A DNA stretch of 64,000 nt from Panacagrimonas sp041603235 (GTDB taxonomy: Bacteria; Pseudomonadota; Gammaproteobacteria; Nevskiales; Nevskiaceae), in NCBI GenBank assembly GCA_041603235.1, contig JBFIES010000012.1, forward strand, positions 41,281 to 105,280, given 5' to 3'. The notes beneath the pieces were generated by a model. It saw only the letters and a program-made list of their open reading frames with translations. It searched no databases and was not told the DNA's origin. How positions within the stretch are numbered: position 1 is the stretch's first letter; the number at the start of each line of letters is the position of its first letter. This document shows positions 26,156-34,899 of the stretch, in pieces. Made by a program: the position numbers and the translations under genes.

Positions 26156-27928
26156 TCAGCGATCGACATCCGCCATGACGAAATCAATGGAAGCAATATA
26201 AGCAATCAGATCGGGAATCATGTGGCCATTGATGGCCGCTGGAATCTGCTGCAGATGCGCAAAACTAGGGGTTCGGATGCGCGTGCGATAACTCATGGTG
26301 CTGCCATCCGACACACTGTAATAGCTGTTCAAGCCCTTGGTGGCCTCGATCATGGTCATCGACTCGCCGGGCGGGATCACCGGGCCCCAGCTCACACCCA
26401 GGAAGTGCGTGATCAGGGTTTCGATGTCGTGCAGCGCACGCTCTTTGGGCGGCGGACAGGTCAGCGGATGATCTGCCTTGAAGGCCCCTGAAGGCATGTT
26501 GTTGAGACATTGCTCGATGATGCGCATCGACTGGCGAATCTCTTCAGCACGCAGGATGGCGCGCGTGTAGACATCGCTGGTGTCGGCAAGCGGCACTTCA
26601 AAATCGAAATTCTCGTAGCCGGAATAGGGCCGCGCCTTGCGCAGATCAAAGTTGCAGCCGGCTGCGCGCAACCCGGGGCCGGTCACACCCCATTCCTGAG
26701 CTTCGGCAGCGTCATAGGCGGCAACACCCTTGGAACGCGAAATCAGAACCGCATTCTTCAGCGCGGCCTTCTCGTACTCGTCCATGCGTGGGCGCAGCCA
26801 GTCGAGGAACTCGCGAACCTTTACTTCCCAGCCCTTGGGCAGGTCGTGGGCCACACCGCCGATACGGAACCAGGCCGGGTGCATGCGGAACCCGGTAACA
26901 GCCTCGATGACGTCATATGCCTTCTGGCGATCGACGAACATGAAGAACACCGGGCTCATGGCACCGACATCCTGACAATAGGTGCCGTAGAACAGAAGGT
27001 GCGAGGTGATGCGGAAAAATTCCGACATCATCACGCGGATGGTCTGCACGCGATCAGGAACCTTGATGCCCGCCAGCTTCTCCACGTTGAGCACGTAGGG
27101 CAGGTTGTTCATCACACCGCCGAGGTAATCGATACGGTCGGTGTAGGGAATATAAGAGTGCCAGGACTGACGCTCGGCCATCTTCTCGGCGCCACGATGG
27201 TGATAGCCGATGTCGGGCACGCAGTCGACGATTTCTTCGCCATCCAGCTGAAGCACAATACGGAACGCACCATGCGCGCTCGGGTGGTTGGGGCCCAGAT
27301 TCAGGAACATGAAATCCGAATCGGCGTTGCCCCGCTTCATGCCCCAATCTTCAGGCTTGAACAGCAGCGCTTCCTGATCCAGATCCTGACGCATCTGATC
27401 GAGCAGGAAGGGGTCGAATTCGGTCGCGCGCGCAGCATAGTCCTTGCGGCCGGGATGCCCTTCCCAACGCGGCGGCAGAAGAATACGACGCAGGTTGGGG
27501 TGGCCGTCGAAGGTCACACCAAACAGATCCCAGGCCTCGCGTTCATACCAATTGGCATTGGCATAGACCGACACGCAACTCGGCAGCGAGGGCGCATCAC
27601 CCTTGAGCGCCACTTTGAGGCGAATATCCGCGTTGCGGTCAATCGACAGCAACTGATAAACCACGGTGAAATCGCTGTCCGGCTGGCCGTCACGATGCTT
27701 GCGGACGCGCTCGTCGATGGCAGTGAGATCAAACAGCATGCGGTAGGGGCGCTCGACCTCGTTCTTCAGGTACTTGAGCACCGCGATGATCTGGCCCGGC
27801 TCAACCCACAGGGTCGGCACATCATCCACAGTCACCTGAAAACGGAAGCTGCCCTCGCCGAAACGGCGATGAAGCTCACGCACGATGTCGTGCTGCAAGC
27901 CGGTTGCGGGAGGCGCGTCGTCTGCCAT
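26156..27928 (-). CDS. nuoC: NADH-quinone oxidoreductase subunits C and D, fused
   Basis: A 590-residue fusion. The first 180 residues form the 30-kDa NuoC domain (ERPYRMLFDLTAIDER, HPNLRRILLPPRWEGHPGRKDY); from about 200 onward is the 49-kDa NuoD domain, derived from the hydrogenase large subunit, with NLGPNHPSAHGAFRIVLQLDGE and the quinone-site His and Tyr region. The fusion is characteristic of E. coli-type operons; many other proteobacteria keep separate nuoC and nuoD. The product docks the quinone tunnel against NuoB and NuoH. Confidence 0.96.
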   Translation of the reverse strand: MADDAPPATGLQHDIVRELHRRFGEGSFRFQVTVDDVPTLWVEPGQIIAVLKYLKNEVERPYRMLFDLTAIDERVRKHRDGQPDSDFTVVYQLLSIDRNADIRLKVALKGDAPSLPSCVSVYANANWYEREAWDLFGVTFDGHPNLRRILLPPRWEGHPGRKDYAARATEFDPFLLDQMRQDLDQEALLFKPEDWGMKRGNADSDFMFLNLGPNHPSAHGAFRIVLQLDGEEIVDCVPDIGYHHRGAEKMAERQSWHSYIPYTDRIDYLGGVMNNLPYVLNVEKLAGIKVPDRVQTIRVMMSEFFRITSHLLFYGTYCQDVGAMSPVFFMFVDRQKAYDVIEAVTGFRMHPAWFRIGGVAHDLPKGWEVKVREFLDWLRPRMDEYEKAALKNAVLISRSKGVAAYDAAEAQEWGVTGPGLRAAGCNFDLRKARPYSGYENFDFEVPLADTSDVYTRAILRAEEIRQSMRIIEQCLNNMPSGAFKADHPLTCPPPKERALHDIETLITHFLGVSWGPVIPPGESMTMIEATKGLNSYYSVSDGSTMSYRTRIRTPSFAHLQQIPAAINGHMIPDLIAYIASIDFVMADVDR

Positions 27929-27937
27929 CTGGGCCTC

Positions 27938-28606
27938 TTAGACTGAATCCGGGGAGCGCAGGTGCGTGGCCTTCACGCGCTCTGCATGCTTGACGTCACG
28001 CTGGGCCGGCAGGTTTGCCCGGTAAATGCCCTGCTCGCCAACCACCCAGGACAGCGGCCGGCGCTCCTTGCCAATGGAGTCCTGCAGCAGGTTCAAGGCC
28101 TGCAGAAACGCCTCCGGCCGTGGCGGGCAGCCTGGAATATAGACATCAACCGGCAGGAATTTGTCCACACCCTGCACCACGGAATAGATGTCATACATGC
28201 CACCGGAATTGGCGCAGGCGCCCATGCTGATGACCCACTTCGGCTCCAGCATCTGCTCGTACAGGCGCTGCACCACCGGCGCCATCTTGATGAAGCAGGT
28301 GCCGGCAATGACGATCAGATCCGCCTGCCGCGGGGTGGCGCGAATGACTTCGGCACCAAAACGAGCAAGGTCATGCGTGGGCGTGAAGGCGGTGGCCATC
28401 TCCACGTAGCAGCAGGACAGGCCGAAGTTGTACGGCCAGATCGAATTCTTGCGCCCCCAGTTCACACCGTTATGGAGCATTGTTTCCAGCTTGCCCATGA
28501 AGATGTTCTTGTGCACCTGCGTTTCCATCGGGTCGGGGCCCGTGGTGCGCGTGTGCATCGGGTAGGTCTGCTTGTCTTTGTCGACGCGTGTGAGGGTGTA
28601 TTCCAT
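27938..28606 (-). CDS. nuoB: NADH-quinone oxidoreductase subunit B (cluster N2)
   Basis: A 222-residue subunit holding cluster N2, the immediate electron donor to quinone. Ligands are the tandem cysteines in NFGLSCCYVEMAT, one in GTCFIKMAPV and one in PGCPPRPEA. The N-terminus (MEYTLTRVDKD) and length match E. coli NuoB (220). It starts 10 bases after nuoA and ends 9 bases before nuoCD. Confidence 0.97.
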   Translation of the reverse strand: MEYTLTRVDKDKQTYPMHTRTTGPDPMETQVHKNIFMGKLETMLHNGVNWGRKNSIWPYNFGLSCCYVEMATAFTPTHDLARFGAEVIRATPRQADLIVIAGTCFIKMAPVVQRLYEQMLEPKWVISMGACANSGGMYDIYSVVQGVDKFLPVDVYIPGCPPRPEAFLQALNLLQDSIGKERRPLSWVVGEQGIYRANLPAQRDVKHAERVKATHLRSPDSV

Positions 28607-28616
28607 GGTTTAGAGC

Positions 28617-29066
28617 TCAGGCTCCCTCGGAGTTGGTCAGGCGCGCGCGATCGGCGGCCTTCTTGCGCTCTGCCAGTTTGCGGCGACCATCAGGTGCCCA
28701 TTCGAGCCCCCCAATTTTCCACAGGTAGAACAGACTGGCGAGCAGAATGGAGATAAAGACGAAGGCCTCGATCAGGCCCGGCCAGCCGGATTCGCGCACG
28801 CTGATCGCCCAGGCGAACAGAAACACGGCTTCCACGTCAAAGATCACGAAGAACATGGCGACCAGATAAAACTTGGCCGACAGGCGCATGTTGGTCGAAC
28901 CCACGCCGACCACACCGGACTCGAAAGGCTCGTTCTTGGCGCGCCCCCAGGCACTACCACCCAAGAGCCATGAAAGGCCCAGCATGATGGCGATAATCAC
29001 CACCACGAGCCCGACGTAAGCCGCGATTGCCCACGCTTCGGTTGGAACCGATGCTGCTCCCGTCAT
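28617..29066 (-). CDS. nuoA: NADH-quinone oxidoreductase subunit A
   Basis: A 149-residue membrane subunit with three helices and the conserved loop KNEPFESGVVGVGSTNMRLSAKFYLVAMFFVIFDVEAVFLF that touches the quinone site. It is the first gene of a 13-gene operon running to nuoN (14279). AAGGT stands just upstream of the ATG. The promoter must lie in the 171 bases between it and the rimK-linked deacylase gene; no confident promoter motif was found there. Confidence 0.96.
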   Translation of the reverse strand: MTGAASVPTEAWAIAAYVGLVVVIIAIMLGLSWLLGGSAWGRAKNEPFESGVVGVGSTNMRLSAKFYLVAMFFVIFDVEAVFLFAWAISVRESGWPGLIEAFVFISILLASLFYLWKIGGLEWAPDGRRKLAERKKAADRARLTNSEGA

Positions 29067-29237
29067 ACCTTGTCGTCCATCATTGGATCGTTTCGAGTGC
29101 GTCCGGAGATGCCCATCAAATGGATCATCCGAACGGTGATGATTCGGAATTGTAACGAAGATGCCCGCGACTGGGGGAACGAACAGTCCGCCTGTTAGCC
29201 CAGACGGAATTTTCTGCGCCCGGCGCAGCTCATGCGA

Positions 29238-30293
29238 TCACACGATCGGGGGCTCCTCACCGTCCAGTGTCCGCACATCGGTTTCCATCTGATCCACAGC
29301 CAATGCTGTCTCTGCAGGCGCATCAAATGTGGCGATGTGGAATAGGGCATCGCCCTCATGAATCAATGGCAGATTGAGCCGACCGATGACCACACCTTCC
29401 GATGGCGCCACCACCGCTGTTTCCTCCATCCCGAACGGGTCACCAATGATTCCCAGCACCTGCCCTTCCTCCACGTGCACACCCAGATCAAGGTGGACCC
29501 GCAAAATGCCGCTCTGGGGGGCGCGCACCCAATAGCTCGAATGAGCCAGCACCGGCTCCGACCCCATTGAGGGCTCAACCGGCGCCGGCAACATCCCCAT
29601 CTCGACCATGACATTGATGACGCCCTGCGTACCAATGCGTATGGCGGTTTCGTCGAAACGCAGGGCCTCCCCCGCCTCATAAAGAATGACGGGAATGCTC
29701 TTTTTGGTGGTGTACTCGCGCAGCGTTCCGGAAACTGGCCGCGAATCCAGGAACAGCGCCGTACCAAATGCCTTGGCGAGACGCTGGTTGGTCTCATTGC
29801 GCAGATCGGTGCGAATTTGCGGCAGATTGGGCCGGTGGATCGCGCCCGTGTGCAGGTCCACACCAAAATCGCAGCGCCCCACTACTTCGTTCACGAACAA
29901 ATAGGCCAGGCGCGCCGCCAGTGAGCCGGTCTCGCTGCCGGGAAAACTGCGATTCAGATCCCGCCGATCCGGCAGATAACGGGATTGATGGATAAAAGCC
30001 ATTGTGTTGACCACGGGCACCGCGACCACAGTGCCGCTCAGGTCTTCCAGTTCTGGAAGATTGAGTACGCGGCGCACGATCTCCACACCATTGATTTCGT
30101 CGCCATGCAGCGCGGCACTGACAAACATGGTCGGCCCGGCCTTCTGGCCTCGCACCACGACCACCGGCAGTTCCACCGGCGTGTTCGTGTAAAGGCTGGC
30201 CACCGGAATCTGCAGGCTCACGCGCGAGCCTGGCGCCACCTCACGACCTGCAATCACGAACGGCGCCGCCCAAGGGTCTTGGCCCATATTCAT
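29238..30293 (-). CDS. Succinylglutamate desuccinylase/aspartoacylase-family zinc hydrolase
   Basis: A 351-residue M14-like metallohydrolase. Zinc ligands are expected in AALHGDEINGVEI (His and Glu) and VDLHTGA (His); the catalytic glutamate region is VILYEAGEALRF. The C-terminal 90 residues form a biotinyl/lipoyl-like beta domain (VRAPQSGILRVHLDLGVHVEEGQVLGIIGDPFG). It starts three bases after the rimK stop. Its constant link to rimB and rimK suggests it trims or processes glutamate peptides or a small N-acyl amino acid related to RimK action, but the substrate is not known from sequence. Confidence 0.82.
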   Translation of the reverse strand: MNMGQDPWAAPFVIAGREVAPGSRVSLQIPVASLYTNTPVELPVVVVRGQKAGPTMFVSAALHGDEINGVEIVRRVLNLPELEDLSGTVVAVPVVNTMAFIHQSRYLPDRRDLNRSFPGSETGSLAARLAYLFVNEVVGRCDFGVDLHTGAIHRPNLPQIRTDLRNETNQRLAKAFGTALFLDSRPVSGTLREYTTKKSIPVILYEAGEALRFDETAIRIGTQGVINVMVEMGMLPAPVEPSMGSEPVLAHSSYWVRAPQSGILRVHLDLGVHVEEGQVLGIIGDPFGMEETAVVAPSEGVVIGRLNLPLIHEGDALFHIATFDAPAETALAVDQMETDVRTLDGEEPPIV

Positions 30294-30296
30294 CTC

Positions 30297-31202
30297 TCAG
30301 CCTTTGCCACGGGTGCGCGTCTTGCCCGGGCGCGCATTGTCTTCAATGAAAGCAATGATGCGCGCCGCGACATCCACACCCGTAACCTTCTCAATGCCTT
30401 CCAGGCCGGGTGAGGAATTCACCTCCATCACCACCGGGCCATCCTTGGCTCTCAGAATATCGACGCCGGCCACATTCAAGCCGAGAACACGCGCGGCGCG
30501 CACCGCGGTTTCGCGCTCCTTCGGCGTGATCTTCACCTTTGTAGCCGAGCCGCCACGATGCAGGTTGGAGCGAAACTCGCCCTCTTTGGCCTGACGCATC
30601 ATCGAAGCGACCACACGCTCGCCCACTACAAAGCAACGGATATCCGCTCCATTGGCTTCCTTGACGAAATGCTGCACCAGAAAATGCGCGTCCAGATCGC
30701 GGAACGCGTCGATAACGGAACTCGCAGCCTTGTTGGTTTCACACAGCACAATGCCGCGACCCTGCGTACCTTGGGTCAGCTTGACCACGCAGGGCGCACC
30801 ACCGACCAGATCAATCAGATCTGCGGTGTCATCCGGGGCATGTGCAAATCCGGTGACCGGCATGCCAATTCCCTTGCGCGCCAGCAACTGATGCGCGCGC
30901 AGCTTGTCCCGCGAGCGCGTGATGGCCACCGACTCGTTCAAAGAAAAGACGCCCTGCATCTCAAACTGCCGGACCACCGCGGTGCCATAAAACGTGACGC
31001 TGGAGCCGATACGCGGTATGACCGCGTCAAAGCCGGTCAACTGCTGTCCCTGATAGTGAATCTCAGGATGATTGGGCTCGATGTTCATGTAGCAGCGCAG
31101 CACGTTGACGATCTGTGTCTCGTGTCCGCGCGCAGCAGCAGCCTCGACCAGGCGACGCGTCGAGTAGAGATTTGCGTTACGGGAAAGTATTCCGATTTTC
31201 AT
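30297..31202 (-). CDS. rimK: Ribosomal protein S6 modification ATP-grasp ligase RimK
   Basis: A 301-residue ATP-grasp enzyme that adds glutamate residues to the C-terminus of ribosomal protein S6, or makes poly-glutamate. The N-terminal pre-ATP-grasp domain (MKIGILSRNANLYSTRRLVEAA) is followed by ATP-binding elements KLTQGTQGRGIVLCET, FVKEANGADIRCFVVGERVVASM and the Mg-binding VVMEVNSSPGLEGIE. Length is normal. It is the second gene of a rimB-rimK-deacylase unit (34 bases after rimB). In Pseudomonas, RimK activity links cyclic-di-GMP and translation of adaptive proteins. Confidence 0.93.
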   Translation of the reverse strand: MKIGILSRNANLYSTRRLVEAAAARGHETQIVNVLRCYMNIEPNHPEIHYQGQQLTGFDAVIPRIGSSVTFYGTAVVRQFEMQGVFSLNESVAITRSRDKLRAHQLLARKGIGMPVTGFAHAPDDTADLIDLVGGAPCVVKLTQGTQGRGIVLCETNKAASSVIDAFRDLDAHFLVQHFVKEANGADIRCFVVGERVVASMMRQAKEGEFRSNLHRGGSATKVKITPKERETAVRAARVLGLNVAGVDILRAKDGPVVMEVNSSPGLEGIEKVTGVDVAARIIAFIEDNARPGKTRTRGKG

Positions 31203-31236
31203 CTATTGGGTCCAATTCTGATGCATGGGTTTCAGG

Positions 31237-31653
31237 TCAAGGGCCGGCCACGAAACTGCGTCCAGGATCAACCACAAATCGCTCGGCAAGGGCGGTTCGC
31301 CCAAGCAACATTCGGAACATCATGCTGTGTCGCGCACTCAAGGTGATTTCGATATTCCAGCGCTGTCCGGCAAGCACGACTTCACTTGAAATAACCGGAC
31401 GAAACTCGCGGTGCCCGCCCGAATCGGTCACCCATCGTTCATCCACAATGTCTCGCTCCACCCAGATTTCGCGATTGCCGCGCTGGTCAGGGTTGATCGC
31501 AAAACGCACGCGCGAGGCAGAAATACGGTCAATCGAAAAGGCATGGATGGCGGAGGTTCGGGCGCCGGTATCAATCTTTGCCTTGATGCGGTCCACGCCC
31601 AGTTCCGGCAGCGCCACCCACTCGCGCCAACCAATGATGGTGGTTTCGCTCAT
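31237..31653 (-). CDS. rimB: RimB-type retropepsin-like protease (ATP-dependent zinc protease family)
   Basis: A 138-residue protein of the PF05618 family. The aspartic-protease-like motif KIDTGARTSAIHA (residues about 25-37) and the later IEITLSARHSMMFRMLLGRTAL correspond to the two structural elements of a single-lobe, retropepsin-like fold. The family name mentions zinc and ATP, but the sequence shows an aspartic DTG motif and no ATP site. It heads the rimB-rimK-deacylase unit; in Pseudomonas RimB modulates RimK-modified S6. The 103 bases upstream hold its likely promoter. Confidence 0.82.
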   Translation of the reverse strand: MSETTIIGWREWVALPELGVDRIKAKIDTGARTSAIHAFSIDRISASRVRFAINPDQRGNREIWVERDIVDERWVTDSGGHREFRPVISSEVVLAGQRWNIEITLSARHSMMFRMLLGRTALAERFVVDPGRSFVAGP

Positions 31654-31756
31654 GAGGTTCCGGGCGGGAAACGGTCTGGGAAGTGACGCATGTGATCATG
31701 CTATCGCAAGGCCAACTCGCACGCCTTGAATATCCTCAGACGGCAGGATCGAAGGT

Positions 31757-33136
31757 TCAGCGATCCCGGCGCTGGTGCTTGGCCAGGTCGTGTATCTGCG
31801 CAACTTTGTCTTCTCTGCGCTGCTCTATACGCAAGGCCTCACGAACGGACTCACGGTCAACCGAACGGCCAACCAGGTAATACGTCTGGATCGGTGCGCG
31901 ACCCTTGATACGAATCGGCTCACGCTCGGCAAAACTGAAAGTCGACCCCAGTGCCTTGCGAGTAGCGGAGCTCACATGGATTCCGCCCAATGCCGAGGAC
32001 GCCTGCAACAGGCAGGCGGTGTTGACCGTCTCGCCCCACAAGTCGTAGCAGAAGCGTTTCCGCCCGATGACGCCGGCGATCACCGGACCGCTGGCAATGC
32101 CAATCCTGAAATGCACTGGCTGGCCACGGTCGGATCGAAATCGCTGCGCAATACTGCGAATACGCAGTGCCAGTGCCGCGATGCGCTCGGGGTGATCACC
32201 GCGCGCCTCGGGAACCCCGCAGGCTGCCATGTAGGAATCGCCCAGCGTCTTGATCTTCTCGACACCGAAGCGGGCTGCGGCCTCGTCAAACTCCTGAAAT
32301 AAAGCCTCCAGCAGACCGATGGTCTCCCCGGGCGACATCGTTTCCGCGAGCTTGCTGAACCCTGCAAAATCGGCGAAGAGCACACTTGCCGAAGGGTGCA
32401 ATTCCACAAGGGACTCATCATTGCTCTGCAGCCTCTGGATGATGGAGGGCGGCAGGATATTGCTCAGCATCGCATCTGAGCGAAGCCTGGCCAGCCTGAT
32501 TTGCTCTTTCTGGGCAAATGCCGCGGCACAGCTGCGCATGACCGCCGCATCAATCACCAGGGCAGCAATGCAGACACAGGCAGCGTTGATCGAGGTGTGC
32601 AGGGCCCCCGCCGAATCCATTGGCGAAAGGTTCAATCCCAGCAACAGGGGCGCCAATGCTGCCGGATAGATGAGCAGCTTGGCGGGATTGGGCAAGGGCA
32701 GCATGACCGCCGTGCCGAGCATGAAGATTGCAAAGATCGACACATCATTTGCCAGGCCCTGAAACGCGATGCAGAACCACACGCCCAGCAGGGGAACCGC
32801 GACTGCTGCCGCCCAGGAGAAGGTTCGGTCTCGAGCCGCCTTGCTCGGTCCGATGTGACGCAGCGCAAACAGGAGCAGCAGAATCGTGAACACACCGAGA
32901 CGCCAGGCGAATATCTCGTAGTGCGACGGCTCGAGTTCCCAATGCCCCGCAGACCAGGTCCCGTAGTCGACAACGGCACACAGAACCAGATTGACAATCA
33001 GGGCGACAAGCATTGCCAGGCGCGCTCGTTCATCGCTGACGCGATAACAATGTTCGGCAAACGCGGCTCGCCCGGCAGGCTGGATCTCATCCAGCCCGAG
33101 CAATCGGTTCAGCCTGCCGCCGATGGTCTGACTCAC
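31757..33136 (-). CDS. Membrane-anchored class III adenylate/guanylate cyclase-like protein
   Basis: A 459-residue protein with about six N-terminal membrane helices (residues 40-205) and a C-terminal class III cyclase domain. Metal-binding aspartates are in VLFADFAGFS and LGDSYMAACG; the purine-selecting pair Lys (EKIKTLGD) and Asp (CYDLWGE) points to adenylate rather than guanylate. The transition-state asparagine is kept (TVN), but the arginine expected four residues later is leucine (TVNTACLLQ), which should reduce or abolish activity. It precedes rimB by 103 bases on the same strand and follows aceF by 86 bases, so it may be transcribed separately. Confidence 0.8.
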   Translation of the reverse strand: MSQTIGGRLNRLLGLDEIQPAGRAAFAEHCYRVSDERARLAMLVALIVNLVLCAVVDYGTWSAGHWELEPSHYEIFAWRLGVFTILLLLFALRHIGPSKAARDRTFSWAAAVAVPLLGVWFCIAFQGLANDVSIFAIFMLGTAVMLPLPNPAKLLIYPAALAPLLLGLNLSPMDSAGALHTSINAACVCIAALVIDAAVMRSCAAAFAQKEQIRLARLRSDAMLSNILPPSIIQRLQSNDESLVELHPSASVLFADFAGFSKLAETMSPGETIGLLEALFQEFDEAAARFGVEKIKTLGDSYMAACGVPEARGDHPERIAALALRIRSIAQRFRSDRGQPVHFRIGIASGPVIAGVIGRKRFCYDLWGETVNTACLLQASSALGGIHVSSATRKALGSTFSFAEREPIRIKGRAPIQTYYLVGRSVDRESVREALRIEQRREDKVAQIHDLAKHQRRDR

Positions 33137-33178
33137 CCCTGTATCCCTCGCCTCGTCTGAAGACCTCGCACCGCGCGC

Positions 33179-33199
33179 CAGCCCATCAGGGATGGGCTG
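33179..33199. terminator. Hairpin downstream of aceF
   Basis: CAGCCCATC (33179-33187) and GATGGGCTG (33191-33199) form a nine-base perfect stem around a three-base loop, 24 bases after the aceF stop in its direction of transcription. No T run follows, so it may act as a weak terminator or mRNA-stabilising hairpin for aceEF. Confidence 0.4.
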
Positions 33200-33222
33200 A
33201 TATCCGAGCGGTCGATCCGGGG

Positions 33223-34896
33223 CTACAAGCTAAGTCGCCTGATATCCCCCAGAAGTTGGCTCAGGTATACAACAAAGCGAGCGGCGGCGGCACCGTCTAT
33301 CACGCGATGATCGTAGGAAAGCGACAAGGGCACCATCAGTCTCGGAACAAATTCCTTCCCGTTCCAGACCGCCTTGGTAACCGCTCGGGACACTCCGAGA
33401 ATGGCCACTTCCGGAGCATTGACGATGGGGGTGAAGTGCCCGCCGCCAATGCCACCGAGACTGGAAATGGAAAAGCATCCGCCTTTCATTTCATCAGGCT
33501 TGAGCTTGCCGTCACGCGCCTTTCCGGCCAGCTCTGACGACTCCTGCGCGAGCTCGGAAATGCCTTTATTCCAGACGTCCCGCAGCACTGGCACCACCAG
33601 GCCATTGGGGGTGTCTGCCGCAAAACCGATATGGCAATAATGCTTCATGATCAGGCTGTCGCCGCCCGGTGAAAGCGAGCTTCCAAATTCGGGGTACTTG
33701 CGCAGGGCGGCAGCCACTGCTTTCACGATAAAAGGCAGCAGCGTGAGCTTGGCACTGCCCTCCTGATTGGTTTGCTTTCGAAAGGCCTCCAACTCGGTGA
33801 TATCGGCTTCGTCACTTTGTGTGACGTGCGGCACATTCAGCCACGAGCGATGCAAGTGCGCAGCCGAAATTTTGCGAATTCGCGCAAGCGGTTTCTCTTC
33901 AATCTCCCCGTAGCGTGAGAAATCCTGCGCCGGAATTGGTGGAATCCCCATGCCGTCAGCAGGGGCTGCTTGCGTCTTGTTGTTGATTCGCGCCTTCACG
34001 TGACGCTGCACATCCTCGATGAGGATGCGGTCTTTCGGGCCCGAGCCCGAAACCTCGCTCAGATCCACGCCGAGCTCGCGGGCGAACTTGCGGGTTGCCG
34101 GTCCAGCGTGAGCCAGGCCGCCCCCTTCTTTACTCTTTGGAGGAGGTGCCTTCTCTGAAGAAGAACGCTTTTCGGACGAGGTGTCGGAAGCCTTTCGTTC
34201 GGACTTCTCATCCGCTTTCGGCTCGGACGCTGGCTTGGCAGTGCCCTCGTCAGGCGCAGATCCCGATTCGCCGCTCCCGGCGGTCTGCACCTCAACCAGA
34301 GCATCGCCCTCGGATACCTTGTCACCGACCTTGACCTTGAGGCTGGCAATCTTGCCCGCGTGAGGGCTAGGCACCTCCAAGGTTGATTTATCAGACTCAA
34401 GAACCAACAGGGTCTGGTCAGCTTCAACCTCATCGCCTTCGGCCACCAGCAGCTCGATGATCGGGACCGATTCGAAGTCACCTATATCCGGCACCGTCAC
34501 GGTCTGCATCACCGGAGCGGAGCCACTGTCGGGCTCGGACTTCTCCGGCTTCTCGTCGGACGCAGGCGTTCGGGCCTTCTCATCATCCTCTTCTGACTCC
34601 GTCTGAGCAGAGGACTCAGGCTTTTCCTCAGCCTCGGCATTGCCGCTGACTGCATCTTCAGCCTCGAGCTGGCAGATGCGGTCACCCTTGGAAACCTTGT
34701 CATCCACCTTGACCGATAGATTGCGCACCACCCCGGCACTGGAGGCAGGCACTTCCATGGTCGACTTGTCTGATTCGAGCACGATCAGCGCCTGGTCGAT
34801 CTCCACCACATCGCCTTCCTTGACCAGCACCTCGATGACGGGCACTTCGTCAAAATCGCCGATGTCCGGCACATCGATATCAATGTTCTTGGCCAT
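33223..34896 (-). CDS. aceF: Pyruvate dehydrogenase E2, dihydrolipoamide acetyltransferase
   Basis: A 557-residue E2 core protein. Two lipoyl domains carry lipoylated lysines at about residues 44 and 170, both in the motif LESDKST. They are separated by linkers rich in Glu, Ser, Lys and Ala. Next come the E1/E3-binding domain (HAGPATRKFARELGVDLSEVSGSG) and the catalytic acyltransferase domain ending in SYDHRVIDGAAAARF, with the HxxxDG active site. It lies three bases after aceE. No lpd (E3) gene is in the window, so E3 is supplied from elsewhere. Confidence 0.96.
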   Translation of the reverse strand: MAKNIDIDVPDIGDFDEVPVIEVLVKEGDVVEIDQALIVLESDKSTMEVPASSAGVVRNLSVKVDDKVSKGDRICQLEAEDAVSGNAEAEEKPESSAQTESEEDDEKARTPASDEKPEKSEPDSGSAPVMQTVTVPDIGDFESVPIIELLVAEGDEVEADQTLLVLESDKSTLEVPSPHAGKIASLKVKVGDKVSEGDALVEVQTAGSGESGSAPDEGTAKPASEPKADEKSERKASDTSSEKRSSSEKAPPPKSKEGGGLAHAGPATRKFARELGVDLSEVSGSGPKDRILIEDVQRHVKARINNKTQAAPADGMGIPPIPAQDFSRYGEIEEKPLARIRKISAAHLHRSWLNVPHVTQSDEADITELEAFRKQTNQEGSAKLTLLPFIVKAVAAALRKYPEFGSSLSPGGDSLIMKHYCHIGFAADTPNGLVVPVLRDVWNKGISELAQESSELAGKARDGKLKPDEMKGGCFSISSLGGIGGGHFTPIVNAPEVAILGVSRAVTKAVWNGKEFVPRLMVPLSLSYDHRVIDGAAAARFVVYLSQLLGDIRRLSL

Positions 34897-34899
34897 TTC

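Noticed and set aside
26510..27946. 478-residue open frame antisense to nuoCD
   Set aside because: It mirrors the conserved nuoCD gene, has unnatural composition and no ribosome binding site; it is a shadow frame of GC-rich coding DNA.
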